This document shows, one piece after another, positions 25,705 through 34,503 of a stretch of 63,627 bases of DNA. The notes under the pieces are model-generated. The model was given only the letters and a program-made list of their open reading frames with translations. It was not told the origin of the DNA and did no database searches. Origin of the DNA: Actinomycetes bacterium (GTDB lineage Bacteria; Actinomycetota; Actinomycetes; Nanopelagicales; Nanopelagicaceae). How positions within the stretch are numbered: position 1 is the first letter of the stretch; each line of letters starts with the position of its first letter. The stretch lies in assembly GCA_025363635.1 (NCBI GenBank), contig JANYDL010000102.1:1-63627 (forward strand), read 5' to 3'. Position numbers and translations under genes: made by a program.

Positions 25705-27185
25705 GCCAACCCCACGATCCAGTCAATGAGAAGTCTGACACCAAAACCAGTTCCGCCCTTGGGATATTCGCCCGAGTCGCTCTCACTTCTCGCCGGCCCG
25801 GCGATATCCAAGTGAACCCAAGTCCGGTCTCCCGCAAAATGTTCGAGAAATAGGGCGGCGGTGACAGAGCCTGCCGAAAACTTAGCAGCACTGGCATTGT
25901 GGTTGAGATCGGCCACATCGCTTTTCAAGGCAGAGGCGTAATCATCAATGAGAGGCATATGCCAGACGCGATCTCCGGATGAATCTCCAAGAGCGTGAAG
26001 CTTTTTAGCGAGTGCTTGGTTTCGCGTATACATCGCTGCATATTGACGTCCCAAGCCAAGTGAGGCAGCACCTGTGAGAGTTGCGATATCAACGAGATAG
26101 TCCGGTGCAAGTTTTGCGTCGGCGTATGCAAGCCCGTCGGCAAGAACCAATCGCCCCTCTGCATCAGTATTAATAATTTCGACGGTGGTTCCACCATATT
26201 GGGTGATGACATCACCGGGGCGCTGAGCGGTGGCAGAGAGAGCATTTTCCGCGCACATGAGAAGCGCCGTGACCTTTACTCTTGGATTCATCTCAGGTAA
26301 AACGCTCATCACGGCCATCACAGCGGCGGCACCGGCCATGTCACTTTTCATGCCAATCATGGCGTCGTATGGACGCTTCAAAGAAATGCCGCCGGTATCG
26401 AAAGTAATTCCCTTACCGACTAGCACAACGTGTGGCCACGACTTCGAACCTTTTGGTGCATAAGTTATCTCGACCATCCGCGGGCCTGGCTTTGGCGATG
26501 ATTGTCCTACTGCTCGCAATCCACCGAAAAGTGAAAGTTCCTTTCCGGAAAATACTTTGACAGAGAGATTGCCTTTTTTTTCAAGTTTTTTTGCTTGGGC
26601 GGCAAACCACGCAGTGGTCTTGATGTTGGAAGGTGTGTGAATGAGATCGCGAGCGAGCCAGACCGCTCGCCCTATTACATTGGCCTTATCTACCTCATCC
26701 GCAAATTCATCACTCACATAGATCGCGTTGGAAGGTCCCGGCGCGTTGTTTGTTTTCATATTCCATTGAAAACTTCCCAGAATTATTGCAAGAGCATGGG
26801 CGCGAATACCTTTTCGAGAAGTTACGACTGCACTGAATAAACTCTTCTTGCTACCGCGCATCTTTCGCCCCAGCGCCGCCCCGCTGGCGCGCATATCACT
26901 GAGGGATACTCTGCCAAGACCAACCAAAATAATGCGCTCGCAACCCACCCCAGGTGCGGAAATCGGAATTTCGAAAATCTCACCAGCTTTGCCCGTTGGC
27001 GCAAAAAATAACAATTCATCTATCAGGTCTATCTCAAAGGCTGACTCGATGCCGATAGCTAATTTCTTGGACTGGGGGAAAGTTATCTTCGCGTCATTGC
27101 CGATCGCATACCCAAGGGCCACAAAGTCAGTCTTGAGCGCTATCGAAGTTTCAAGTGATCGAAGTTTTATTACCTTGGCAGTCAT
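25701..27185 (-). CDS. pepA: Leucyl aminopeptidase (M17)
   Basis: 494 residues; hexameric two-metal aminopeptidase releasing N-terminal residues from peptides. The signature NTDAEGR lies at 339-345, the catalytic lysine in VGKGITFDTGG at about 258, and metal ligand aspartates in KSDMAGAA. N-terminal domain is the usual macro-like fold. ATG start at 27185, 23 bases after DUF3117, so probably the same transcript. Confidence 0.94.
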   Translation of the reverse strand: MTAKVIKLRSLETSIALKTDFVALGYAIGNDAKITFPQSKKLAIGIESAFEIDLIDELLFFAPTGKAGEIFEIPISAPGVGCERIILVGLGRVSLSDMRASGAALGRKMRGSKKSLFSAVVTSRKGIRAHALAIILGSFQWNMKTNNAPGPSNAIYVSDEFADEVDKANVIGRAVWLARDLIHTPSNIKTTAWFAAQAKKLEKKGNLSVKVFSGKELSLFGGLRAVGQSSPKPGPRMVEITYAPKGSKSWPHVVLVGKGITFDTGGISLKRPYDAMIGMKSDMAGAAAVMAVMSVLPEMNPRVKVTALLMCAENALSATAQRPGDVITQYGGTTVEIINTDAEGRLVLADGLAYADAKLAPDYLVDIATLTGAASLGLGRQYAAMYTRNQALAKKLHALGDSSGDRVWHMPLIDDYASALKSDVADLNHNASAAKFSAGSVTAALFLEHFAGDRTWVHLDIAGPARSESDSGEYPKGGTGFGVRLLIDWIVGLA

Positions 27186-27208
27186 AAGGTAGAGGGATCG
27201 TTATTGAA

Positions 27209-27391
27209 TTACTTTTTGACGAGAAGCGCCGCCGCTGCGTGAAGGGCGCTGCCTAAATTCGAGGCTTCTTCGCCGTTAAGTTCCACTACGAGTCTTCCGC
27301 CACCTTCAAGTGGGATACGCATTACCAGGGAGCGAGCTTCTTTCGTGACCTCCATGGGTCCATCACCAGTTCGAGGTTTCATGGCTGCCAT
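27209..27391 (-). CDS. DUF3117 family small protein
   Basis: 60 residues, one of the most conserved small actinobacterial proteins: MKPRTGDGPMEVTKEAR, then RIPLEGGGRLVVEL and a final ALHAAAALL helix. Function unknown. The ATG has AAGGAG ten bases upstream. The 129-base leader contains a repeated heptamer able to form alternative hairpins (27426-27470). The gene heads pepA-OMT. Confidence 0.92.
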   Translation of the reverse strand: MAAMKPRTGDGPMEVTKEARSLVMRIPLEGGGRLVVELNGEEASNLGSALHAAAALLVKK

Positions 27392-27425
27392 ATTTCCGGC
27401 TCCTTTTCGCTTCTCCTGCTAAGCC

Positions 27426-27470
27426 CTAGCCCTTACGGGTTAGTGGTTACGCACCTGTAAGGGGTAAGGG
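27426..27470 (-). repeat. Alternative-hairpin leader of the DUF3117 gene
   Basis: In plus-strand reading, GTAAGGG occurs twice in tandem (27457-27463, 27464-27470) and its complement CCCTTAC once (27430-27436). CCCTTAC lies inside a local hairpin CTAGCCC/GGGTTAG (27426-27432 with 27437-27443), so pairing with either heptamer and the local stem exclude each other. Confidence 0.5.
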
Positions 27471-27520
27471 AGAAGTATCTCGCACATAGCGCCACATTAT
27501 GAAATTGGCAGATATGGGCG

Positions 27521-27709
27521 CTAGATCTGTAAAAACTGGATCATATGGCTACGACCAGTCTGAATAATTGTCACAACAGAGCGTTCGGGCACGCTTAAAA
27601 GCTCCGCAATGTGACTCGGACTCAGCGATCGTAGGTAATGGAGGGTCAGAATGATTCGCTCCTCCTCCGGCAGGCTGGCCAGAAGTTCGGCCAGAGTCTG
27701 CTGTGTCAT
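27521..27709 (-). CDS. Small sigma-region-4-like helix-turn-helix protein
   Basis: 62 residues that are almost entirely one sigma-70 region 4 module: LPEEERIILTLHYLRSLSPSHIAELL then VPERSVVTIIQTGR. It lacks region 2, so it cannot be a complete sigma factor. ATG at 27709 overlaps the LOG stop (ATGA). A small HTH protein near DUF3117 is known in other actinobacteria, but the role is not. It might bind the beta flap or the -35 region as an accessory factor; this is inference. Confidence 0.75.
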   Translation of the reverse strand: MTQQTLAELLASLPEEERIILTLHYLRSLSPSHIAELLSVPERSVVTIIQTGRSHMIQFLQI

Positions 27710-28263
27710 GAGGGCAAGGTTAGCGTGACCCCATTTGCGCATGCTAGAAGGGCTTCTTCCACGCTAGTGCACCATAACAAGAGTTCGCGCTGACCAGGCT
27801 TCACAAAGCCATGCACCTCAAGGTGGTCGAGCAGAGTCTTCAGAGGTTCAAAAAGCCCAAATGGATCCAGAATAATTACTGGTTTGTCATGAAATTTGAG
27901 GAATCTGCCGACCCATATTTCGAAGAGTTCCTCTAACGTTCCAGGGCCCCCCGGGAGAGTAATAAAAGCATCAGATAGAGATTCGATCTTTCCTTTTCTC
28001 TCGCGCATTGATTCCACAATATGAAGTTCATGGCTGTCATGGTCTGCAAATTCAATATCAACCAAATTTTGTGGAATGACTCCGATAGAAATTCCGCCTG
28101 CACTTCGTGCCCCTCTGGCCACCGCGCCCATCATTGATATATGCCCGCCACCAGAAACCAAATCCCATTGACGTTTTCCCAGTGCGACACCAAGGTCGTG
28201 AGCAAGCGCGACATATTTATCATCGATCGTCGGCGACGAAGAACAGAAAACTGCAATGCGCAT
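27706..28263 (-). CDS. LOG/TIGR00730 Rossmann-fold phosphoribohydrolase
   Basis: 185 residues. The LOG signature PGGPGTLEE lies at 104-112 and [16 protein letters not shown] at about 37-52. Family members hydrolyse nucleoside 5'-monophosphates to base and ribose-5-phosphate (cytokinin-activating in some bacteria). Here a role in nucleotide clean-up is plausible. Divergent from dapD with 29 bases between the two start codons, as in mycobacteria where a LOG gene lies near dapD. Confidence 0.88.
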   Translation of the reverse strand: MRIAVFCSSSPTIDDKYVALAHDLGVALGKRQWDLVSGGGHISMMGAVARGARSAGGISIGVIPQNLVDIEFADHDSHELHIVESMRERKGKIESLSDAFITLPGGPGTLEELFEIWVGRFLKFHDKPVIILDPFGLFEPLKTLLDHLEVHGFVKPGQRELLLWCTSVEEALLACANGVTLTLPS

Positions 28264-28269
28264 CCCCGA

Positions 28270-28275
28270 ACAATA
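28270..28275 (-). promoter_or_regulatory. -10 box TATTGT of a predicted leaderless transcript (LOG gene)
   Basis: Minus-strand TATTGT ends six bases before the ATG at 28263; GCGACA 18 bases upstream is a weak -35. Confidence 0.55.
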
Positions 28276-28280
28276 GAGGC

Positions 28281-28286
28281 TACCCT
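28281..28286 (+). promoter_or_regulatory. -10 box TACCCT of a predicted leaderless transcript (dapD)
   Basis: TACCCT ends six bases before the dapD ATG at 28293. It lies five bases from the opposite-facing LOG -10 box. Confidence 0.5.
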
Positions 28287-28292
28287 TTCCTC

Positions 28293-29225
28293 ATGTCGCA
28301 CGAGCCTCGCAACGCCTCCGGATATGGAATCGCAACTCTGGCTAACGACGGATCACTTTTAGACACCTGGTATCCGGCGCCGACCCTGGGAGCGATGAAA
28401 CAAAATGGCTTCAAGTTCGCCGCGCAACTTCTTAAGGAAGATCGGATCCGAGGCGTTGTGCGAGAGGCAGTTGAGGTCGAAATCGATTTGGATGAAGCGC
28501 CGAAAAACGTGTCCGATGCGTACTTACGTTTACACCTTCTCTCCCACCGCCTCGTCCAGCCTCACGGTCTCAATTTGACTGGAATCTTTGGAGTTCTCAA
28601 TAACGTGGTCTGGACAACTTTTGGACCTTGCGCCATCGAAGGATTTGAACTCACTCGTGCACGCATTCGTGCAGAGCACGGCAGCGTGAACATCTTGAGC
28701 GTAGACAAATTCCCACGGATGGTTGATTACGTGATTCCAAGTGGCGTTCGAATAGCAGATGCCGACCGAGTCCGGCTCGGCGCTCACCTCGCGCATGGGA
28801 CAACCGTCATGCACGAGGGTTTTGTGAATTTTAATGCCGGCACCTTAGGGGCTTCCATGGTTGAAGGGCGCATTTCTGCCGGTGTCGTTGTCGGCGATGG
28901 TTCTGATATCGGTGGGGGTGCATCCATCATGGGAACGCTCAGTGGAGGTGGCAAGGAGATTGTTTCCATCGGCAAAAACTGCCTCTTGGGGGCGAACTCA
29001 GGTCTTGGTATTTCTCTGGGCGACAACTGCGTTATCGAAGCCGGAACATATATAACTGCCGCCGCAAAAGTGAAACTCCCCGATGGTCAGATCGTCAAGG
29101 CAGGGACTCTTTCTGGCGCAAGCAATCTACTTTTCCGAAGGAATAGTCAGAGTGGAAATCTTGAAGTTGTCATGCGGACTGGCACGTGGGGCGGACTCAA
29201 TTCCGTCCTTCACACACATTCATAA
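28293..29225 (+). CDS. dapD: Tetrahydrodipicolinate N-succinyltransferase DapD
   Basis: 310 residues, actinobacterial DapD. Transfers succinyl from succinyl-CoA to tetrahydrodipicolinate in the DAP/lysine pathway. The N-terminal domain precedes a left-handed beta-helix (about 165-275) rich in hexapeptides: [58 protein letters not shown] at 28293 fits family length; the upstream open frame runs through the LOG gene. Its stop overlaps spoIID by six bases, tail to tail. dapE is not adjacent, unlike in many relatives. Confidence 0.93.
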   Translation: MSHEPRNASGYGIATLANDGSLLDTWYPAPTLGAMKQNGFKFAAQLLKEDRIRGVVREAVEVEIDLDEAPKNVSDAYLRLHLLSHRLVQPHGLNLTGIFGVLNNVVWTTFGPCAIEGFELTRARIRAEHGSVNILSVDKFPRMVDYVIPSGVRIADADRVRLGAHLAHGTTVMHEGFVNFNAGTLGASMVEGRISAGVVVGDGSDIGGGASIMGTLSGGGKEIVSIGKNCLLGANSGLGISLGDNCVIEAGTYITAAAKVKLPDGQIVKAGTLSGASNLLFRRNSQSGNLEVVMRTGTWGGLNSVLHTHS

Positions 29226-30617
29226 ACGTTCTCCAGAGCTACTCAAGCTTGGCAAAGGAGTTGGCACTGTGGTCGGAGTCGTTGACCCACTTACACCAGG
29301 AGTGGAACTCGGAGTCGGAGTTAAGGTAGCCAATGGCGGCATCGGCACTTCAATTATTTGAGCACCGACAACATCAAAAAATGTGGAGGGTAATTTAGAG
29401 CGGGACAGGAATACTGATCCAGAAAGTTGAACCGATTTCCCATTGCTCGAGGTTGCGATGACAAAAGAATTTGACCCACTTGCATTCTTGACTCCAAGAT
29501 TAATCGACATGACATCCGGTAGTGCGAAAATCTGAGCCAAGGTCACCTGAGAAAGTTGTCTCTGCCAATATGCGTAACGCGGATTTGCGACCACATCAAG
29601 TGACCAAAGGTCTGGAACGCTGTGAGCATAAGGAATCTCCGTGCCCCATGCGTCACGAGCGCTCTCAGTTTTGCCCCAAGAGGATGAAAAATAATACGCA
29701 CTTATCGGAAGTGAGTGATACAAAATAACGTAGCCAGAGGAATCATCTGAGGAGGTCGTCGCAACCGCCGCCTTCCAAAGCTTCCCATATTTTGCTTCAC
29801 TTTCTTTAGCAAACCCAACGAATGTTTGGTCTTGAGATGATCCATAAATATCGCAATCACAAGCCGTCTTAATTGAGCCGAGACGATTTAGCGCATATGT
29901 TCTCGCTGCAATTGCTTGTGCTTGCATAGCGGCCAACGGCCATGAAGATGGAACTTCACTGATTCCCCATAAATATTCATCATGCAATCGCACTGTATTT
30001 GTCATTTCAATGCGGTAACCAAGGGTCGAGGCTTTCACTAATTTGATTTGAATTTGGCCATAGCGATATTTCGCCGTCACAGACCCGACTTTGACTGAAA
30101 GCAGCGCACGCACTCCATCCAAATAACGAGTTCCAGACCAACGAATTGTCCACATTTTTCCGCTAGGAAGTGTTTGAACATTTCCTAACAAAGGTTTGAC
30201 ACTTGGGAAAAGGGCATTGCCTAGAAGAGTGAAGTTCAATACCTCTTTAGCCTTTAGGGACTGTAGGGGGATCGCTGCCGCATTTTCCTTACCATCACCA
30301 GAAAATATCTGGACCGAGCCATTTACAGTGTCTGTTGTGAGCGAGAGCGAAGTTAAAAGATGCCCGATGTTGACTCGCATATTCTGACTATCATCGACCG
30401 GCTCAACTGTTACGCCTGTGTAGTAGTACTGCAAAATTTCTGTCGCTGACTTTCCCTCAAGCGCTTGACCCCGTGCTCCAAATTGACTCATGCCAATGCC
30501 ATGACCGAAACCGGAACCTGAAAAAGTAAAACTCGGAGGAACGCTTGCTCCAAAACTCGCAGTAACCCCCGAGAAAAATAGGACTATGAATAAGAATGTA
30601 GTTTTAAATGTCCTCAT
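29220..30617 (-). CDS. SpoIID/LytB domain exported protein
   Basis: 465 residues. Signal peptide (about 5-24, ending FGASVP), then the SpoIID/LytB core: [19 protein letters not shown] at about 34-52, [24 protein letters not shown] and [16 protein letters not shown], motifs of the family that acts on denuded glycan strands of peptidoglycan. The last 40 residues are Pro/Thr/Ser-rich. It overlaps the Wzt-like gene by 14 bases, which links it to the export operon. Enzyme activity is inferred. Confidence 0.87.
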   Translation of the reverse strand: MRTFKTTFLFIVLFFSGVTASFGASVPPSFTFSGSGFGHGIGMSQFGARGQALEGKSATEILQYYYTGVTVEPVDDSQNMRVNIGHLLTSLSLTTDTVNGSVQIFSGDGKENAAAIPLQSLKAKEVLNFTLLGNALFPSVKPLLGNVQTLPSGKMWTIRWSGTRYLDGVRALLSVKVGSVTAKYRYGQIQIKLVKASTLGYRIEMTNTVRLHDEYLWGISEVPSSWPLAAMQAQAIAARTYALNRLGSIKTACDCDIYGSSQDQTFVGFAKESEAKYGKLWKAAVATTSSDDSSGYVILYHSLPISAYYFSSSWGKTESARDAWGTEIPYAHSVPDLWSLDVVANPRYAYWQRQLSQVTLAQIFALPDVMSINLGVKNASGSNSFVIATSSNGKSVQLSGSVFLSRSKLPSTFFDVVGAQIIEVPMPPLATLTPTPSSTPGVSGSTTPTTVPTPLPSLSSSGERL

Positions 30618-31404
30618 TGACGGCAGCACTCTTCTTCACCTTCAAGAATTTCTCGTAAGCGTCCACGACTTCGTTGGGTTCCCCCCTTTGGATCAAAGCA
30701 CCTTTGTGCAACCATGCCACTTCATTGCATACATCTCGAATAGTGCCCAGCCCATGACTCACCAAAATTAATGCTCGCGCATCACTTCGCAATTCCTTGA
30801 TTTTGTTAAGGCTCTTTTCTTTGAATTTTGCGTCACCAGTACTTAGCGCTTCATCAACAATAAGAATGTCAGGTCGGACAGTTACGGCAACGGAAAAACC
30901 AAGTCGCGCAAACATCCCACTCGAATAGGTCCGCATCGGCGCCTCGATTGCGTCACCTAGTTCAGCAAAATCGGCAATCTCCTCAAAGTGCGCTGCAATT
31001 TCTTTGCGAGACATACCCGCAGCAAGCCCACCCAATTGAACATTTTCCCGCCCAGAAAGTGCTGGGTTGAATCCCACTCCCAACGCAAGCAATGTGCTGA
31101 CCTTTCCATAAACTTCGACTCGTCCTTGAGAAGGCGGCAAAATTCCAGAGATTACCCGCATCAGCGTTGACTTTCCTGCACCGTTAGCACCAACAACCCC
31201 GAGTACAGACCCATATGGCACATCAAGCATCACGTCATCTAGCGCTCGAACTATTCGAGTTTGCTTCGTCCCTCGACCCAATGCCCGAACTCGAGCCTTA
31301 AGAGTTGGTCTTTTGTCGATGGTCGTTGTGTAGGTAAGGCCCAGGTGCTGAACAGATATTGCTAGGTCTCCTGGCTTATGTTCGTTATTAAACGCGGACG
31401 GCAA
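30604..31404 (-). CDS. Polysaccharide ABC exporter ATPase (Wzt-like)
   Basis: 266 residues with Walker A GANGAGKST at 72-80, signature YSSGM and Walker B ILIVDEAL. The long segment before Walker A and the short C-terminus without a carbohydrate-binding domain match the Wzt-type ATPase of the actinobacterial galactan/teichoic-acid export pair. Chosen start is TTG at 31404 with AGGGAG seven bases upstream; it overlaps the permease end by 17 bases. Longer starts lie deep in the permease gene. Confidence 0.86.
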   Translation of the reverse strand: MPSAFNNEHKPGDLAISVQHLGLTYTTTIDKRPTLKARVRALGRGTKQTRIVRALDDVMLDVPYGSVLGVVGANGAGKSTLMRVISGILPPSQGRVEVYGKVSTLLALGVGFNPALSGRENVQLGGLAAGMSRKEIAAHFEEIADFAELGDAIEAPMRTYSSGMFARLGFSVAVTVRPDILIVDEALSTGDAKFKEKSLNKIKELRSDARALILVSHGLGTIRDVCNEVAWLHKGALIQRGEPNEVVDAYEKFLKVKKSAAVNEDI

Positions 31405-32227
31405 AATCGCGCTCCCTTGATAGGAAATAGTAAGTACCAATGAAGAGAAAGCCGAGAGCCCACGCAAGTCCTTGAACCAGACTCATCATGTGCGGGGCTT
31501 TAGCATGCACCATGCTTCGAGACCACGAATCTAGGATCGGAAAAAGTGGATTAAAAGCCTCGAATTTACGAATTGAAGGCTTGAGCTGAGCTACTTCATA
31601 AAGAATGGGCGAGAGGTACAACCATGTGCGACTGAAATACGGCAAGAAACTTGAGACGTCTCGAAAATATACGTTGACACAAGAAATTAAAATTGAAAGT
31701 CCAAGCGCCATGATCGCGGTGATGAATGCAACAGGAATTGCCCACAACATTTCCCACCTTACTGGCAAGCCAATGACGGTGCGAATAACCAAAAAAACAA
31801 AAACTGTTGGAAGGAATCGAATGAGGCCAATCAGTGCAGCAGATATTGGAAGCATTATTCTGGGAAATGCAGTATTCAAAATAAGTTTCTGTCCCTTTAC
31901 GACTGAGCGCGAACCCCCAGCCAAGGTATTCGATACAAAATAAAAGAGAAAAAGGCATGCTGTTAAATGCGCATAACGAATCTTGTCGCTATGTCCTCCG
32001 ATAATGACAATTAAGAGGAAATAGACACCTGAGAGCAAGAGTGGATTTATGATCAACCACACTTGGCCGAAAACAGTGTCGAAGTGTTTCGAGTGCAATT
32101 CTGACCGCGAATACTCTGAAATGAAAGAACGTCTTGCCCAGAGCGAGCGCCAATAGCGGCGTAAGGGTGGTAGGCCCGCGCGAAAAGGCTGATAGACCTC
32201 TATGGGAGCCGACGTCGATTTTTCCAC
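31388..32227 (-). CDS. Polysaccharide ABC exporter permease (Wzm-like)
   Basis: 279 residues, ABC-2 type permease with six TM segments and the amphipathic N-terminal segment RSELHSKHFDTVFGQVWLIINP typical of Wzm/TagG. With the Wzt-like ATPase it would move a lipid-linked glycan across the membrane. GTG start at 32227, with TAACCT six bases upstream on the minus strand (possible leaderless promoter). Confidence 0.87.
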   Translation of the reverse strand: MEKSTSAPIEVYQPFRAGLPPLRRYWRSLWARRSFISEYSRSELHSKHFDTVFGQVWLIINPLLLSGVYFLLIVIIGGHSDKIRYAHLTACLFLFYFVSNTLAGGSRSVVKGQKLILNTAFPRIMLPISAALIGLIRFLPTVFVFLVIRTVIGLPVRWEMLWAIPVAFITAIMALGLSILISCVNVYFRDVSSFLPYFSRTWLYLSPILYEVAQLKPSIRKFEAFNPLFPILDSWSRSMVHAKAPHMMSLVQGLAWALGFLFIGTYYFLSRERDFAVRV

Positions 32228-32233
32228 AACGAC

Positions 32234-32239
32234 AGGTTA
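32234..32239 (-). promoter_or_regulatory. -10 box TAACCT of a predicted leaderless transcript (Wzm-like gene)
   Basis: Minus-strand TAACCT ends six bases before the GTG at 32227, within the 40-base gap after the GT2 gene; no ribosome site. Confidence 0.45.
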
Positions 32240-32267
32240 CCGTAATGAAAGCCTGGAAACCCTTGGT

Positions 32268-33266
32268 TTAACTTGGCGGCACAAAAGAACGTGACGAAGT
32301 TATGAATCCTGCACCCCATGACATATGCATGGTCAACAAAATCATAGGAAGGCGCATACGTTCGACGAAACCTCTCCCAATAAGCGCTGATGCAATCACT
32401 AAGAACATGAGATAAATGCAAGCCGGAATAAATCCCACAGGAGCAATGAATGCGCCAACAAATATTGAGATAACAGTTCCTATTAGCGCGAAAGGCGGCG
32501 CCAAGTAGCGCAGATTCACGGTTCCTTGATGTCGACGGGTAACCACCCTTCTCCATCGGCCGTACTCGAAATACTGTTTTGCAAGCGCACGCAAAGTGGG
32601 ACGAGGCCGATAAGTCACATGAAGTTTCGGATCAAAATAAATAATTCCACCTTGATTGCGCAATCGAAAGTTGAGTTCCCAATCTTGAGCTCTTGTAAAT
32701 CTCTCATCAAACCCGCCAACTGAGATGAGAGCTTCGCGCAAGAAAACTCCTAAATAGACGGTGTCTACCGAACCGGCCGCTCCGCCGGTGTGAAATCGAG
32801 ATGCACCGACTCCAAGTGGACTCCGCATTGCTCGCGCCACCGCTTTTTCAAATGTAGTGACACCAACAGCTGCCATCACGCCGCCGACATTCACTGCCCC
32901 GGTTTCTTCCAGAAGTTTTACCGCGACGGAGATGTAATTGGAAGGAATTTCTGCATGTCCATCAACTCGAACGATGATTGAGTAACGCGATGCAGCAATT
33001 GCGAGGTTGAGACCATTGGCTGTTCTGCCTGAAGGATTTTCGACAAGTACAACTCGAGGATCTCTTTTTCGAATCTTCCCAGCAATTTCAAGGGTTCGAT
33101 CTCGGGATGGACCAATCGCCAAAATGACTTCCATATTACCGAGATAATCCTGAGAGAGAATTGCATCAACTGCACGCTCTAAATAGGCCTCTTCATTAAG
33201 AAGGGGTAAAATAACAGAGACTCCATTCGGAGTTTCAGTATTATTGGAAATCAAAGGTGTCCTCAC
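32268..33266 (-). CDS. Family 2 glycosyltransferase, ExoA-like
   Basis: 332 residues. GT-A fold with VSVILPLLNEEAYLERAV, the metal-binding RVDGHAE region and acceptor motif QDWELNFR; three hydrophobic helices at the C-terminus (about 250-320) anchor it in the membrane. Resembles succinoglycan ExoA-type enzymes. First gene of the export operon. GTG start at 33266, with GAGG five bases upstream; the start sits within a tandem 11-base repeat (33256-33277). Confidence 0.87.
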   Translation of the reverse strand: MRTPLISNNTETPNGVSVILPLLNEEAYLERAVDAILSQDYLGNMEVILAIGPSRDRTLEIAGKIRKRDPRVVLVENPSGRTANGLNLAIAASRYSIIVRVDGHAEIPSNYISVAVKLLEETGAVNVGGVMAAVGVTTFEKAVARAMRSPLGVGASRFHTGGAAGSVDTVYLGVFLREALISVGGFDERFTRAQDWELNFRLRNQGGIIYFDPKLHVTYRPRPTLRALAKQYFEYGRWRRVVTRRHQGTVNLRYLAPPFALIGTVISIFVGAFIAPVGFIPACIYLMFLVIASALIGRGFVERMRLPMILLTMHMSWGAGFITSSRSFVPPS

Positions 33267-33277
33267 GGTGTCCTCAC
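33256..33277 (+). repeat. Tandem 11-bp duplication at the GT2 start codon
   Basis: GGTGTCCTCAC is repeated twice without a gap (33256-33266 and 33267-33277). On the minus strand each copy begins GTGAGGACACC; only the copy at 33266 is in frame with the glycosyltransferase, the other supplies the GAGG ribosome-like site. Confidence 0.85.
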
Positions 33278-33290
33278 GCTATCGTCCAAG

Positions 33291-33296
33291 TACGCT
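33291..33296 (+). promoter_or_regulatory. -10 box TACGCT of a predicted leaderless transcript (LCP gene)
   Basis: TACGCT ends six bases before the GTG at 33303; no ribosome site. Confidence 0.5.
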
Positions 33297-33302
33297 CTCC
33301 CT

Positions 33303-34466
33303 GTGAAATCACGCCGATACATCCGAATCATAACTTCCCTCTCGGTGGGTGTGGTGTTAGTTTCAGGTCTGTCATGGCTTGGTCTTGGTCACGTTACCGG
33401 TTCGATAAAGAGAGTTGATGCTTTCGCTGGTCTCAAGGCCAGACCCGTAAAGGCATCAACAGCCGTCAACTATCTTCTCGTCGGTTCTGATACTCGCGTC
33501 GGCCTAACCCCTGCTGAGTTAAAGGCACTTCGCGTGGGAAGCACAGCCTCTGCAGCGGGAAAGCGCTCTGACACAATTTTGCTAGTTCACATTAGTAAGG
33601 CGCGCGACAAGGCAATCATCATTTCGCTTCCACGGGACACGCTTGTGACTATTCCTGAACGTGTTGATACAAATGGAAAAATAATTCCTGCATCTCAAGC
33701 AAAACTTAATGCTGCCTTCAGTTGGGGAGATGCTCCACTGCTTATTCAGGTGATTGAGTCCAAAACAAATTTGCGTATCGATCATTACGTGGAAATTAAT
33801 TTTGCTGGATTCGCACATATGGTGGATGCTTTAGGTGGAATTCAAGTTTGCTCCAAAGTAAATATCAATGATCCAAAGAGTCACTTAATCATGAGCGCCG
33901 GAATTCACACATTAGGTGGCATTGAAGCTCTCAAATATGTTCGCACCCGAGATTTTGATGGCATGGGAGATTTGGGGCGGATGCAACGTCAACAGCAGTT
34001 TATGAGTTCGGTGTTACGTAAAGCTACAAGCTCCGGCGTGCTTCTCAATCCGATCAAACTTGTCGATTTCTTAAATGCAGCAATGGCAACGGTCAAAACG
34101 GATGCTCAACTCAATACATCAGATTTGCTTACCTTAGCGCAACAGTTGCGAAACCTATCTGCCACCAAAGTTCGAACACTCACGGTTCCTCTTTCTAACG
34201 TGAATTATTCGGTTCCCGGGCTAGGTTCTACTGTGATGTGGGATCCAGTTCTCGCTCCCCAACTTTTTCAACGATTGCGCGATGATGCTGCAGTTGTGGA
34301 TCTAGTCACGCCGAGCCCCACGGCAGCACAATCAACAAGCGCCAGTCCAAAAAAGACTTCTAGTGCTTCGGCCACAGCGAGCTCCACACCGACTCCCAAG
34401 GCGACAATTGTTGATAAATTCAAAACCAGAACTGCCAATGAAAATCCTTGCGGAGCACTTAAATAG
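33303..34466 (+). CDS. LytR-CpsA-Psr (LCP) family glycopolymer ligase
   Basis: 387 residues. One N-terminal TM helix (about 8-28), then the LCP domain with pyrophosphate-lipid binding residues in LLVGSDTRVG, KRSDTILLVHI and SLPRDTLV, and the late YVRTRDFDGMGDLGRMQRQQ. LCP proteins attach polymers from lipid carriers to peptidoglycan, fitting the divergent Wzm/Wzt export operon. The last 45 residues are a Ser/Thr/Pro/Lys-rich tail with no LytR_C domain. Confidence 0.92.
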   Translation: MKSRRYIRIITSLSVGVVLVSGLSWLGLGHVTGSIKRVDAFAGLKARPVKASTAVNYLLVGSDTRVGLTPAELKALRVGSTASAAGKRSDTILLVHISKARDKAIIISLPRDTLVTIPERVDTNGKIIPASQAKLNAAFSWGDAPLLIQVIESKTNLRIDHYVEINFAGFAHMVDALGGIQVCSKVNINDPKSHLIMSAGIHTLGGIEALKYVRTRDFDGMGDLGRMQRQQQFMSSVLRKATSSGVLLNPIKLVDFLNAAMATVKTDAQLNTSDLLTLAQQLRNLSATKVRTLTVPLSNVNYSVPGLGSTVMWDPVLAPQLFQRLRDDAAVVDLVTPSPTAAQSTSASPKKTSSASATASSTPTPKATIVDKFKTRTANENPCGALK

Positions 34467-34490
34467 GTCTTTTTGGCTCAGCCCTGCTTC

Positions 34491-34496
34491 TAGACT
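34491..34496 (+). promoter_or_regulatory. -10 box TAGACT of a predicted leaderless transcript (UDP-glucose dehydrogenase)
   Basis: TAGACT ends seven bases before the ATG at 34504; identical hexamers precede the nucleoside hydrolase and ribokinase genes. Confidence 0.5.
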
Positions 34497-34503
34497 AAGC
34501 ATT

